A DNA stretch of 64,000 nt, from NCBI GenBank assembly GCA_050258375.1, contig JBLMYQ010000029.1, positions 16,915-80,914 of the forward strand. Direction: 5' to 3'. This document shows positions 15,331 to 24,497 of the stretch, one piece after another; the stretch's first letter is position 1, and every line of letters begins with the position of its first letter. Below the pieces are notes generated by a model that saw only the letters and a program-made list of their open reading frames with translations, was not told where the DNA came from and searched no databases. The translations under genes were made by a program, and so were the position numbers. The DNA comes from JBLMYQ01 sp050258375. Its GTDB lineage: Bacteria; Bacillota; Clostridia; Acetivibrionales; UBA4821.

Positions 15331-18300
15331 CTAAAACACTCCCGCTTCCTCCAGCATGTATTTAATTATACCCATCATCTGCCCTCTTGAAAATGATTCT
15401 GTGGAATTCCAGTCAGTATTTGTATACTGTACTTTTTCACCTGTCATAAGCTCGCAAAGCCTTAAAACCATTGTTAAAGCCTCTTGCTTAACAGCTGCTT
15501 GGCTCATATCAGCAGTATTGATTTTTGCCGTTATTCCTGCTTTTTTTGCAGGAGTAAGATAATCCTCATCATAATTATAATTCAATATATCAAGAATTAT
15601 CTTTACAGCTTCTTCCTTGCTGACAGTCTTTGAAGGCTCAAAATTACCATTTCCAAGACATTTTATATTGTATTTTTCTGTTATAGCCTTAATTTCATTT
15701 GCATAATAATTGCCTGAAATATCAGAGAATTTACCCCCACCCATTTTCATTACAGCAAAATCGCAGCTGCCCGGAATGCTGAAATATACTGTTCCTTCAT
15801 TATTTAACACATCAAAATTGCTTCCTGTTTCAATTCTAATCCACTGCTGTGCAGCCGGGTCATAAACTGCACCTGTCATAGCAGCTTTATCGAACCATTT
15901 ACTATCATAATATGGAAGCTTTACCTTTAAACCTTTAATTGTATAAAATTTTGTTTTCCCTGAATCAGTTATCATCTCTATTGCCACTTGCCATACATCG
16001 GAAACATACGAGCTGCTGTTGGTCTTATTTGTAGGATTTGAAATCTTTTGCAGGGTTATTTCCATCATGCAATCCGGATTATTTTTAAGCTTATCAAAAA
16101 CTTGTTTATTTTTTGTTATTTCAGGTGTAATGACAAGCGCTGCAGGTCCATTATTCAAAATAAGGTTTTGCTTTTTTTGTTCCAATGCAATAAAAATTCT
16201 CGGTGAAATCCTGGTCTTTGATACCTTTACACCCTCTGCATGTTTTGTTTTGCTTGATTCATCAGGATTTAAACCTTCAAAATTGATTATAAAATCTTTT
16301 CCCGAGCTACTTGCAATCCGTTCTATGAGCATATCTGTTTTTTCATGCTTCACATCAAGAACCGCAATATCGTCATCTTCTTCATCAAATTCAGGCTTTG
16401 GAACTTCTTCTGCTGTAGTTTCTGTATCCGAACCTGTATCATATTCATCAGTACTCTTTAAAGTTTTTATAGATATTACTGGTGATGATTGAGAAGTAAG
16501 TTTTTTAGCAGGATCATAAGCAAATAACCTTGCATAGTACCGAGTGTTAGGCAGCAGCTTTTCAACCTTATACTCAGCAAGCTGTTTTGAAGGATATGAA
16601 ACAGCATCACTAAAGTCCGGCTTCTTTGCTATTTCAAGATTATACTCAAGCATTGATACATATATCCATTCAAAATTAATGTAATCCTTGCCGACTGAAT
16701 CCGCAATATTCTTTATACCAAAACCCTTTGGCGGCTCAGGTGGTGCAAATGGCGACGTTTTAATGAGATATGAATCGCTCCAATCTGAAATGCTTTCCTG
16801 CTCGTTCGCTCCCTTAATTCTCGCTCTAATCCAGAAATAATAAACCGTGTCTGCTGTTAACCCGGAAATTCTGTATTTAGGTATTACTGCCACATCTTCA
16901 GGTTTAACAACAATAGACGTAGTTGCTTTGGTACTATCATCAAAAATTCCATATTTAATATCATAATAATAACCGTTAATAACGTTCCAACTTAAATCAA
17001 CATAAGTATCACCTTTATATTGATAATTAATTACGGGAATTGCTGGCTTTGGCATAGGAACCTCATAATCAGGTCTTGTGCTTATAATTATCGGGTCGGA
17101 AACATGAGATTTTAATGAATCAGATCTGTAAGCCCTCATCCAAAAAACATATGCAGTATTTGATTGTAATCCATCTACAGTGTATTCAATAGTGGTTGAT
17201 GCTGTATTATTTGCTATATCTTTAATTTGCATTGGCATTGGAGCTGTTGTTTCTAGAAGCCTCGAAAAATCAAAGCTATTAGAATACACTTCATAACCTA
17301 CGCTGAATTTTATGTCCGGAGAATAGATTACAGACCTGTATACCGCTCCAGCTACTGCTGCCGCTGCAACATCCTCATCCGCAAGGTAAATCCATTTTGA
17401 ATCAGCTTGATTCCATCTTTCATACCACTGATTCTTCCACTCAAGAGTTATAGATTTTGATGTTGTAGCATCAACCTTCTTTCCATTTACAGTATTTGTT
17501 TTCACTTTAAATGGTGGAACTGACGGTATCACTGGTTGGTCAATCGCTCCATTCGGAAGGGTAACAAAGACCTTCAAAGCAGGTTCAGAAACAACTGTAC
17601 TTGTAGAGTTGTTAACAGAGTAAGTCTTTTTCGCTATCATTTTAAGATAATATACTGTATTGGGCTCAAGCTTTGATAATATATGTTTAAACCCAATTAC
17701 TCTATCTCCCGTCATGTTTCCTATTTTCTCATAAACATAATCGGCAACCCCCACCTTCAAATTGGCAGCTGCAGGGTTTTGACTATTATTATCAATATCA
17801 GCCGAATTTTTAAGCGCCCATATATCATAAACCACATCGGTATCTACATTACCTGTCGGTAAATATGGTGCTTCCCAAAGCAGCTCTATCCTGTCAGAGC
17901 CGATTTGTGTATGCTGCTGCGTAGGGTCGTCAAGAATTTGCGGAACCGGGGGAATAGCTATTACTTCGCTTTCTTTGGCAGCAATCTTATCAGATACAAC
18001 ACTAATTGTAGAACCAAGCTGACTAACCAAATCCGCTTTAATCCTAAAATATGTATTATCTGAAGGAACCTTAACAAGCAAGCTTGTATCCTTTGTTGCC
18101 GCTATCTCTTTTTCAAGATCTCCATCTACACTTCTGATTACTTTATAAAGAACCTCTTCATTCTGACCAAGATTTGTATTTGTTATGGCATTCCATTGAA
18201 GCTTCCACCAATCTGAAGAAGTTTTATTTATTTCGGTTTTTATATTTGTAAAGCCTACTGCAGATGCTGAAACAGGCAGGATTACTACCTTGTCATCATT

Positions 18301-18975
18301 TACAACAGTTCTGATTTTAATATAGTATATTGTACTTGGTTTTAAATCAACTGCATTATAGAAAAGCTTGGTTCCTTGTATCTGCACAGCTTTACCTTCT
18401 CCAATATCTGCACTACTCACATGTATTGGAGAGGTTTCTGCAAAAGAAGCACTTTCCGAAATATATACATAATAGCTTACGCTGGCCGCTTTGTAATCAA
18501 CATTATCCCATCTTATATTTAAGGTTTCATTATTTCCCGGCTCAACTGTAATCTTGGTATCTGTAACAAAAGTAATCTCCAAAGAGCTTCCCATATGCTT
18601 TTCAGCAGGCTGATCATGCTCATGTACCGCAGTAAGGTACGCATAATAAACAGTACCGGATTTCAAGTTATCTATTTCAATATTAGTACTGCTTTTATCA
18701 ATATTACCGCCATATATTTGATAATCAGTGTCATTTTCAGTACGATAATGCAGCTCATAATACTGTTTATCTCCACCCCATACCGCAGGAGCAGCCCAGG
18801 TTAGCTTTGCATAATAGCCTTTTTCCGGGGAATAAGATATTGCAGGCCGGCCATTTTCTGTCGCTACAGCAAGGTTCGTAGGCGTCGCCTGTTCAGCTGC
18901 ATATACTTTAAAGCACCCAAGCGGGATAATTTGTAAAACCATTAGAACTGCAAGTACAATCGCAATTTTCTTCAT
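15331..18975 (-). CDS. giant secreted fibronectin type III protein B with degenerate SLH C-terminus
   Basis: The 1214-residue product has a signal peptide (residues 1-27, cut near VYAAEQ). About seven fibronectin-III-like modules follow, each ending in a strand such as LKPSTIYYIKIR, LEPNTVYYLKMIA or LTADTVYYFWIRA. An acidic linker around residue 850 (EEVPKPEFDEEDDD) leads to a non-FN3 region shared in style with protein A. The last 130 residues look like worn SLH repeats (NGNFEPSKTVSKEEAVKII, SFSRGQMMGIIKYML). A Pro-Pro-Val-Pro linker occurs at residues 342-345. It starts 14 bases after protein A and is clearly cotranscribed. Probable role: cell-surface architecture or adhesion. Confidence 0.85.
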   Translation of the reverse strand: MKKIAIVLAVLMVLQIIPLGCFKVYAAEQATPTNLAVATENGRPAISYSPEKGYYAKLTWAAPAVWGGDKQYYELHYRTENDTDYQIYGGNIDKSSTNIEIDNLKSGTVYYAYLTAVHEHDQPAEKHMGSSLEITFVTDTKITVEPGNNETLNIRWDNVDYKAASVSYYVYISESASFAETSPIHVSSADIGEGKAVQIQGTKLFYNAVDLKPSTIYYIKIRTVVNDDKVVILPVSASAVGFTNIKTEINKTSSDWWKLQWNAITNTNLGQNEEVLYKVIRSVDGDLEKEIAATKDTSLLVKVPSDNTYFRIKADLVSQLGSTISVVSDKIAAKESEVIAIPPVPQILDDPTQQHTQIGSDRIELLWEAPYLPTGNVDTDVVYDIWALKNSADIDNNSQNPAAANLKVGVADYVYEKIGNMTGDRVIGFKHILSKLEPNTVYYLKMIAKKTYSVNNSTSTVVSEPALKVFVTLPNGAIDQPVIPSVPPFKVKTNTVNGKKVDATTSKSITLEWKNQWYERWNQADSKWIYLADEDVAAAAVAGAVYRSVIYSPDIKFSVGYEVYSNSFDFSRLLETTAPMPMQIKDIANNTASTTIEYTVDGLQSNTAYVFWMRAYRSDSLKSHVSDPIIISTRPDYEVPMPKPAIPVINYQYKGDTYVDLSWNVINGYYYDIKYGIFDDSTKATTSIVVKPEDVAVIPKYRISGLTADTVYYFWIRARIKGANEQESISDWSDSYLIKTSPFAPPEPPKGFGIKNIADSVGKDYINFEWIYVSMLEYNLEIAKKPDFSDAVSYPSKQLAEYKVEKLLPNTRYYARLFAYDPAKKLTSQSSPVISIKTLKSTDEYDTGSDTETTAEEVPKPEFDEEDDDIAVLDVKHEKTDMLIERIASSSGKDFIINFEGLNPDESSKTKHAEGVKVSKTRISPRIFIALEQKKQNLILNNGPAALVITPEITKNKQVFDKLKNNPDCMMEITLQKISNPTNKTNSSSYVSDVWQVAIEMITDSGKTKFYTIKGLKVKLPYYDSKWFDKAAMTGAVYDPAAQQWIRIETGSNFDVLNNEGTVYFSIPGSCDFAVMKMGGGKFSDISGNYYANEIKAITEKYNIKCLGNGNFEPSKTVSKEEAVKIILDILNYNYDEDYLTPAKKAGITAKINTADMSQAAVKQEALTMVLRLCELMTGEKVQYTNTDWNSTESFSRGQMMGIIKYMLEEAGVF

Positions 18976-18989
18976 AGTTGTCTCCTTGT

Positions 18990-21900
18990 TTATATTTCCC
19001 CTAGTAAAGTAAGTGTTCTGACAATCATTGAAAGTGCATCTTCAATACTTATTTGCCCTTTTGGCTGAATTCTTTTTGAAGAATCAGGAGTAATAACTTT
19101 AAGATCAACTGCCATAATTACAGCTTTATAATAAGCAGGGTTAATACTCTTATAATCAGATAAGTCTATAGTTTTTGTAGGTTTATATGTATTTTCGGAA
19201 ACCCCTGTCTTTACAGCATACATTCTCATCGCAAGATATGCCGCTTCTTCTCTTGTCAGCTTATGTGAATCTCCCAGCATTCTGAAGCTTGAATTCAGGT
19301 TAAGCTTTTCTGTCATTTTAGAAACCATCAGCTCATCCGATGCTTCTTCACCAAATATTTTTTGAATTACTCCCAGAAGCTGCTTCACATTAACAATCTC
19401 CTGCCCATTAAGACTTCCATTGCTTGTCAGGATTGATGCAATATCATATTTCATATCAAGCTTGGTAAGCTGCTCACTCACCTGCCCATTTGAAGCTTTT
19501 ATAGACGAAGTATTTTTCAATATTGCAAAGCTTCCTGTTCGTTTTATTTCAAAATCAACAGTATTTTCATCATAATCAATTGAACTGGTCAGTTTCACCC
19601 ATTCTTTGTCCCTGTATATGTATGCATTGTAATATAAAATCCCGGCTAATGGTGTATATATATACTTAAAGCCAATAGGGCCACTTAAAAAGGTAACATC
19701 TTCAGGACCTTCTTCAACAGCATCATCAATTTCTTCATCAACGTATTCACCTAAATCTTCCAATATTTCTGCTCTGTATTCATTTATAAGCTTTGTAAGC
19801 TCCTTAGAGGTATCCTTGTCTTTTTCTGACTCGTCCTGGAAATCAGAAAGCTTATCATTAAGTATATCGGTCAGTTCACTATCAATAGCTTGATCCATTT
19901 TCGTTTCTGTCATATCCATTCCGAGAACTTCCATTTCGAATTTCAATACATCAGAAGCAAGCAGGTCCTTTTTAGAAGAAACATCCGAACCTGTCTTCCC
20001 CATGTTTTCGAAAATCAGCCTGACATAAATATCCTTGATTGAAGGACTCTCACTTAAAATATCATTTTTCATTTCTGCAATTTTTAAATTATTATCATCT
20101 ATCATTCCAGGTTTTAAGTAGACTTCTCCAAAACCCGTTCTTATAATCAAGGTTTCCTTGTAATTATTTATATAATTAAATACTCCATAAGGTACTATTA
20201 TTTCATTGTTCTCTGAAGCCTTCTTGTCTTCATCCTCTTCATCAGGCGCTCTTTTGAAATAGCCCATATCTATAGTAAGAGTTTTTGAATTGTCATTCGT
20301 CATATGGTTTATTACTCTGGCTTCTCTTAGTTTTATTTTTGTATCTTCGTTGGTATTATCAATAATCCAATAAAGTCCGTATCTAATATCCTTCATCTCT
20401 TCATTGAATATTGTTTCATCATTCTTATCTTTTTGATTGTCCTCATAATCAGATTGTCTGAACTCAGTTCTCGAAACAATAGGTCCGACAAACTTTGAAA
20501 ACACGGTTTGTGTACTCCCTGCAGCTGTAAATGTATTTCTTGCCTTAATGTAGTATCTTGTATTCGACTTTAATTGATTAATAATTGCATAGTTCATTCT
20601 TAAGTCAGTCCCTGCTAAATCATTAGGCTTATCATGAGTTATTACAGTATTGGTCCACAAGGTATAATCAGTATCCGTTTCAGATTTTACCCATATTTGC
20701 CCATCATAAGTTTCCTTTGACCTCCACTGAACTTTAAGTGCAGTATAAGCGTTAAAGGTCTTGTCCGAAACAAAAGAAAATATTTCCGGACTTTCCAGTA
20801 TATTTGTTGTAACCGGAAGGGTAATCCATTCTGAAACGTTGTAAGAGCCATCCTGCAAAAGCCTTTCGGTTCTTAAACTAAAATAATATATCGTATTCGG
20901 CTGCAATCTTTGCATTGTATAAACAAACTTGCCTACAGAATCAGGTGTCATAGGATTTGAAAGCCCACAATCCAAAAAATTATATTGTGCATCAGCTTGA
21001 ATTTCTGCAACAGTTGCATTTTGGGCAATTGCCTTTGAAGTTCTGATTAATCTGTAAGTTACACCGTCTTGCTGCTTAGTCCATTTCAATGTTACTTCAT
21101 TGCTTTTAAGCTTTTGATTTCCTAAAGCATCAACATCTATACCAAAATCTGCAGATGCCTTCGGTTTAATTGCTTCATCGCCAGGCTCTTCAATATCTCC
21201 TCTTTTTGTAGTTACAGGAACAACATAAGAAAAATCAGAGTAGCTTGAATCTGCGGCACCATCAACATCAAGCTTTAGTCTAATTGTAAAATAATAAGTT
21301 GTATCTGGCTTAACAGCCGGGCCGAATCTTGCAACAACATTCGGCTTTCCAGCAAAGCTGTTTATTGTAGCTCTTCTTGCATTGTAATTCAAGCCTGCCG
21401 CCGGGGTATCCGGATAATTTCCTAAATATATAAATGAATTGTAATTTCCATTTGCGTCTCTGTTAAGTGAATCACTGATATATACGTCATAGGTAACTGT
21501 ATAATCGGTATTGGGAGCAAAGTTATAATTAGTAATGTTAATATCTGCTTTTTGCCATACCAGCCCGATTTCATTAGTTGAAACTGATTCCATGCCAAAA
21601 TAGCTTGGTACCGGAGGCTTTCTTGTTTCTCCGGGGGTTGTAAAGCTTGCCGGTAAAGAATAGTCAGATTTTAATCCGCTTGTTATCTTTTCTGAATAAA
21701 TTTTTACATAATAAATTTTATTAAGTCTCAACCTTGCAGGATAATTATCACCAAAACCATCATAATCCTGTAAAAGCTGTAAACCATTCAAATTATATTT
21801 TACATATCCATCTTCAGAAAAATCCAAATCGCTTTCATTTACAATTTTTACGGTCCTGTATCTTATATCATAAGGTTTGCCATTAATAACCTCCTGATAA

Positions 21901-23279
21901 TATGTTCCATCTCCATCAGTAGAATCTTTTTTGTTAAGGCTTACAAGAATATAATATCTTAGCTCATCATTATCCAAGCCCTTTGGCTTTTCCCATTTCA
22001 ACCTTGCAGCAGCTCCTGTATCGGTTCCATTTGTAATCAAACCGGTTCCTGTAACAGTCAAATTTTGAGGTATAGGAGGCTTTGCCTCTTCACCTGCCAT
22101 ATTGTACTGTATTATTGCTGATTGAATGCTGTCTAAATTATCAGATTTTGCATAAACCTTATAATAGTATGTGGAAGTATTATTTTTTCGTGGAAGGAAA
22201 ATTTCAATTGGTTTTGACAAATCTCCATACTGTTCAAATTCATATCCTTCAAGAGAAGGTGTCATCATACCCGAATCTGAGCTTGAATAAACCTCATATT
22301 TAAAGTTAATAACTTCAGTACCATCGTTGGTATCATAGTTTATTCGGTCAATTGTACATGTAATATTATTATTAGAATCCTTTCCTATCTTTACATGCAG
22401 TGGCGAAGAAGCATATCCATGATTTAGTACTGATGCTTTGCTTATTGTCTTCCCAATTGATACGTTGTTAGCATTTTTCAAAGTAGTATTAAATTGTGGA
22501 TAAAGCTTCATATAATATACGGTTCCAGCCTTTAATGAATCATCATTAATGACCTTTGAGGCGAAATTTTTGTATTTCCACCAGTCATAGGATAAAACTC
22601 CATTAGTTATATCAGCATCATAAACAAGCTTTGAAACAGAAGGCTCGCCTTGTTTTACTACATCATAATTATCAGGAGAACCGCCTCCATCATAAAAGAC
22701 CTCATAATTTCCGACATTCATAGCTGCCTTATCAGTACCCGCGCCTACAATATAGTCAATTTTATTTGAATCTATAGTAACAAAATCAGAACCATCCCAA
22801 ATTTGTGGAATTTCCCATTGAAGCTTAAACCCAGGGTTCAAACCCCCTTCACTATTAGAAGCTGATGATGGACTTATATCCGAGCATGAAAAATTCATAT
22901 TGCCGGTAAGAACATTCAATTGGTTATCAGTTACTGAAATATCTGCTCCCATACTGTCTTTTGCTTTAACCGCAAAATGATAAATCCGGTTTGGTGAAAG
23001 ACCTGTTATTGTATAAGTTGCAGCAGTAACAGTAATATCCTTACTTGGTCCCAGGTCATCTCTTGAAATTACATAGTTAGAAGCTCCTGCTATTGAGTTC
23101 CAATACAGAACAACACTGTTATCACTAATTATGTATTCGTTATTCTCATCCTTTACTCCATCCAAATCCATATCTGCCGGTCCGGCTGCATTTGCAGGCA
23201 AAGGCAATATTCCACTGAATATTGATACAAATAAGCTTAAAATAAGTAAAAAAGAAAGAATTCTTTTGGACTTTTTCAT
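18990..23279 (-). CDS. giant secreted fibronectin type III protein A with degenerate SLH C-terminus
   Basis: The 1429-residue product has a signal peptide (residues 1-31, ending ANAAG), a short dockerin-like acidic stretch (ADMDLDGVKDE), and about seven FN3-like modules (for example LSPNRIYHFAVKA, VKPDTTYYFTIRL, LQPNTIYYFSLRT). A long charged segment with EDNQKDKNDE and DEEDEDKK follows, then a domain resembling protein B, and a C-terminus with SLH-like pieces (KLTREEAAYLAMRMYA, GQISIEDALSMIVRTL). Linkers KPPIP (400-404) and KPPVP (554-558) lie at module boundaries. It is first in a three-gene operon and has a candidate sigma-D promoter. Function is probably adhesive or structural at the cell wall. 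Confidence 0.85.
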   Translation of the reverse strand: MKKSKRILSFLLILSLFVSIFSGILPLPANAAGPADMDLDGVKDENNEYIISDNSVVLYWNSIAGASNYVISRDDLGPSKDITVTAATYTITGLSPNRIYHFAVKAKDSMGADISVTDNQLNVLTGNMNFSCSDISPSSASNSEGGLNPGFKLQWEIPQIWDGSDFVTIDSNKIDYIVGAGTDKAAMNVGNYEVFYDGGGSPDNYDVVKQGEPSVSKLVYDADITNGVLSYDWWKYKNFASKVINDDSLKAGTVYYMKLYPQFNTTLKNANNVSIGKTISKASVLNHGYASSPLHVKIGKDSNNNITCTIDRINYDTNDGTEVINFKYEVYSSSDSGMMTPSLEGYEFEQYGDLSKPIEIFLPRKNNTSTYYYKVYAKSDNLDSIQSAIIQYNMAGEEAKPPIPQNLTVTGTGLITNGTDTGAAARLKWEKPKGLDNDELRYYILVSLNKKDSTDGDGTYYQEVINGKPYDIRYRTVKIVNESDLDFSEDGYVKYNLNGLQLLQDYDGFGDNYPARLRLNKIYYVKIYSEKITSGLKSDYSLPASFTTPGETRKPPVPSYFGMESVSTNEIGLVWQKADINITNYNFAPNTDYTVTYDVYISDSLNRDANGNYNSFIYLGNYPDTPAAGLNYNARRATINSFAGKPNVVARFGPAVKPDTTYYFTIRLKLDVDGAADSSYSDFSYVVPVTTKRGDIEEPGDEAIKPKASADFGIDVDALGNQKLKSNEVTLKWTKQQDGVTYRLIRTSKAIAQNATVAEIQADAQYNFLDCGLSNPMTPDSVGKFVYTMQRLQPNTIYYFSLRTERLLQDGSYNVSEWITLPVTTNILESPEIFSFVSDKTFNAYTALKVQWRSKETYDGQIWVKSETDTDYTLWTNTVITHDKPNDLAGTDLRMNYAIINQLKSNTRYYIKARNTFTAAGSTQTVFSKFVGPIVSRTEFRQSDYEDNQKDKNDETIFNEEMKDIRYGLYWIIDNTNEDTKIKLREARVINHMTNDNSKTLTIDMGYFKRAPDEEDEDKKASENNEIIVPYGVFNYINNYKETLIIRTGFGEVYLKPGMIDDNNLKIAEMKNDILSESPSIKDIYVRLIFENMGKTGSDVSSKKDLLASDVLKFEMEVLGMDMTETKMDQAIDSELTDILNDKLSDFQDESEKDKDTSKELTKLINEYRAEILEDLGEYVDEEIDDAVEEGPEDVTFLSGPIGFKYIYTPLAGILYYNAYIYRDKEWVKLTSSIDYDENTVDFEIKRTGSFAILKNTSSIKASNGQVSEQLTKLDMKYDIASILTSNGSLNGQEIVNVKQLLGVIQKIFGEEASDELMVSKMTEKLNLNSSFRMLGDSHKLTREEAAYLAMRMYAVKTGVSENTYKPTKTIDLSDYKSINPAYYKAVIMAVDLKVITPDSSKRIQPKGQISIEDALSMIVRTLTLLGEI

Positions 23280-23327
23280 TTGAATATGCTCCTCCTTGGG
23301 TTTAAAGACAATAAATTGTCATATCTT

Positions 23328-23355
23328 ATATCGGCAAAAACAAGAAATTAATATA
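23328..23355 (-). promoter_or_regulatory. candidate sigma-D (flagellar sigma) promoter for the FN3-SLH operon
   Basis: On the minus strand the sequence GCCGATAT matches the sigma-D minus-10 consensus exactly. A TATA (consensus TAAA) lies 16 bases upstream (consensus 15). The predicted start is about 45 bases before the ATG, which has an AAGGAGGAG site. The minus-35 is imperfect, so this remains a candidate. Confidence 0.45.
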
Positions 23356-23381
23356 GATTTTCACAAGAAATCCTGTGATTT

Positions 23382-23409
23382 TTGATTTCTGAATTTTCTA
23401 TGATATAAT
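23382..23409 (+). promoter_or_regulatory. extended minus-10 promoter for the plus-strand lipoprotein
   Basis: TTGATT and TATAAT are separated by 16 bases, and TG-A-TATAAT gives an extended minus-10. The leader then contains two small hairpins (GGCG-CGCC and ATACC-GGTAT followed by TTTTTT) that could attenuate transcription. Confidence 0.55.
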
Positions 23410-23496
23410 TATACAAGATTTGGCGCTTTCTCGCCATACCTGGTATTTTTTCCCTCGACAAATTATCTGAGCAATATTCTAAGGAGGAATTCATTT

Positions 23497-24045
23497 ATGT
23501 CAAAAGCAAAACTCTTATCATTTTTATTTGTATTTCTTACTCTTTTTATGCTTTCCGCTTGCAATGAAAACAACAATAATGACCAGCCTAGTCAGAAAAA
23601 TTCATCAATCCAGCCTCAAAACATTCAGGATATCACTAATGATATCGAAAAAGACCAAGTTAATCTTGATAATCTGGAAAGTAATAATGGGAAAACAGAT
23701 ACCAGCAAATCTCACCCCGTTAATAAATTTGATTTAGCATCAGACTATCTTTTAAAAGAGGTTCCTGAGATAGATAAATTCCGTAAGGATATAGAAAATA
23801 ACAATAAAAGCAATGATTTCAAGAGCCGCTTTATCATTAGATTAGACAGCTCTCCTAATCCAAATTCAACTGATAAATACGCAAAAGACTATTTTGAAAT
23901 CTATGTAGGAGAAGATTTAGGTGATCATACATCCAGATGGAATTCATTTCTAGTTAGGCAGGATTTAAAAGAAATATTGGTCGACGATGTTATTTCGGGA
24001 GAATGGATAAGTTTAGAAGAATGGCGGGCAAAACAAAATCAATAG
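23497..24045 (+). CDS. predicted lipoprotein of unknown function
   Basis: The 182-residue product starts with a lipoprotein signal (FLTLFMLSAC, lipobox LSAC with Cys near residue 22). A low-complexity Asn/Gln/Asp-rich linker of about 50 residues follows. The C-terminal 100 residues (DYFEIYVGEDLGDHTSRWNSFLV, VDDVISGEWISLEEWR) look like a small folded domain, possibly related to uncharacterised extracellular domains of Firmicutes. It stands alone between a divergent FN3 operon and the convergent atp operon, with its own promoter, AAGGAGG site and terminator. Confidence 0.75.
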   Translation: MSKAKLLSFLFVFLTLFMLSACNENNNNDQPSQKNSSIQPQNIQDITNDIEKDQVNLDNLESNNGKTDTSKSHPVNKFDLASDYLLKEVPEIDKFRKDIENNNKSNDFKSRFIIRLDSSPNPNSTDKYAKDYFEIYVGEDLGDHTSRWNSFLVRQDLKEILVDDVISGEWISLEEWRAKQNQ

Positions 24046-24048
24046 TAA

Positions 24049-24085
24049 AATGGCAGGCTTTATGCCTGCCATTCATTTTTTTATT
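24049..24085 (+). terminator. bidirectional intrinsic terminator between lipoprotein and atpC
   Basis: AATGGCAGGC and GCCTGCCATT form a perfect ten-base stem with a five-base loop, followed on plus by CATTTTTTTATTTT. On the minus strand it is followed by TTTACT, so it may also end the atp operon. Confidence 0.85.
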
Positions 24086-24485
24086 TTATTTGATTTGTTA
24101 CTTTTAATCTTGCAAGTGCTCTTGCCAGAGAAGCTTGCGATCTTATATATTCCAAGTATGCCAACTTCTGTTGAAGTCTCTCTTCTGCCCTCTCCTTAGC
24201 AGCTTTCGCCCTGTTTATGTCAATTTCTTCAGGCCATTCAGCTGTATCAACAAGCAAAATTGTTTTTTCGCTGGTTACCTCCATAAACCCCGGAGTAGCA
24301 GCTGCTTCTTTCCATACTCCATCCACAAGAAATCTGATATCTCCTGAATCAACTGCTATTACAGCTGGTTCATGGTCTTTCAATATACCAATTTCTCCAT
24401 CTGGAGTATGCACTATAATCATTTCTGCTTGACCCTCAAAGAATTTCCTTTCGGGAGTTACTATTTCAAGATAAAATGTTGACAT
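24081..24485 (-). CDS. atpC: F-type ATP synthase subunit epsilon
   Basis: Epsilon belongs to the central stalk and regulates ATP hydrolysis. The 134-residue product has the N-terminal beta sandwich (FYLEIVTPERKFFEGQAEMIIVHTPDGEIGIL) and a C-terminal two-helix part (INRAKAAKERAEERLQQK). It is the last gene of the atp operon, 12 bases after atpD. Confidence 0.96.
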   Translation of the reverse strand: MSTFYLEIVTPERKFFEGQAEMIIVHTPDGEIGILKDHEPAVIAVDSGDIRFLVDGVWKEAAATPGFMEVTSEKTILLVDTAEWPEEIDINRAKAAKERAEERLQQKLAYLEYIRSQASLARALARLKVTNQIK

Positions 24486-24497
24486 TTTTCATACCCC

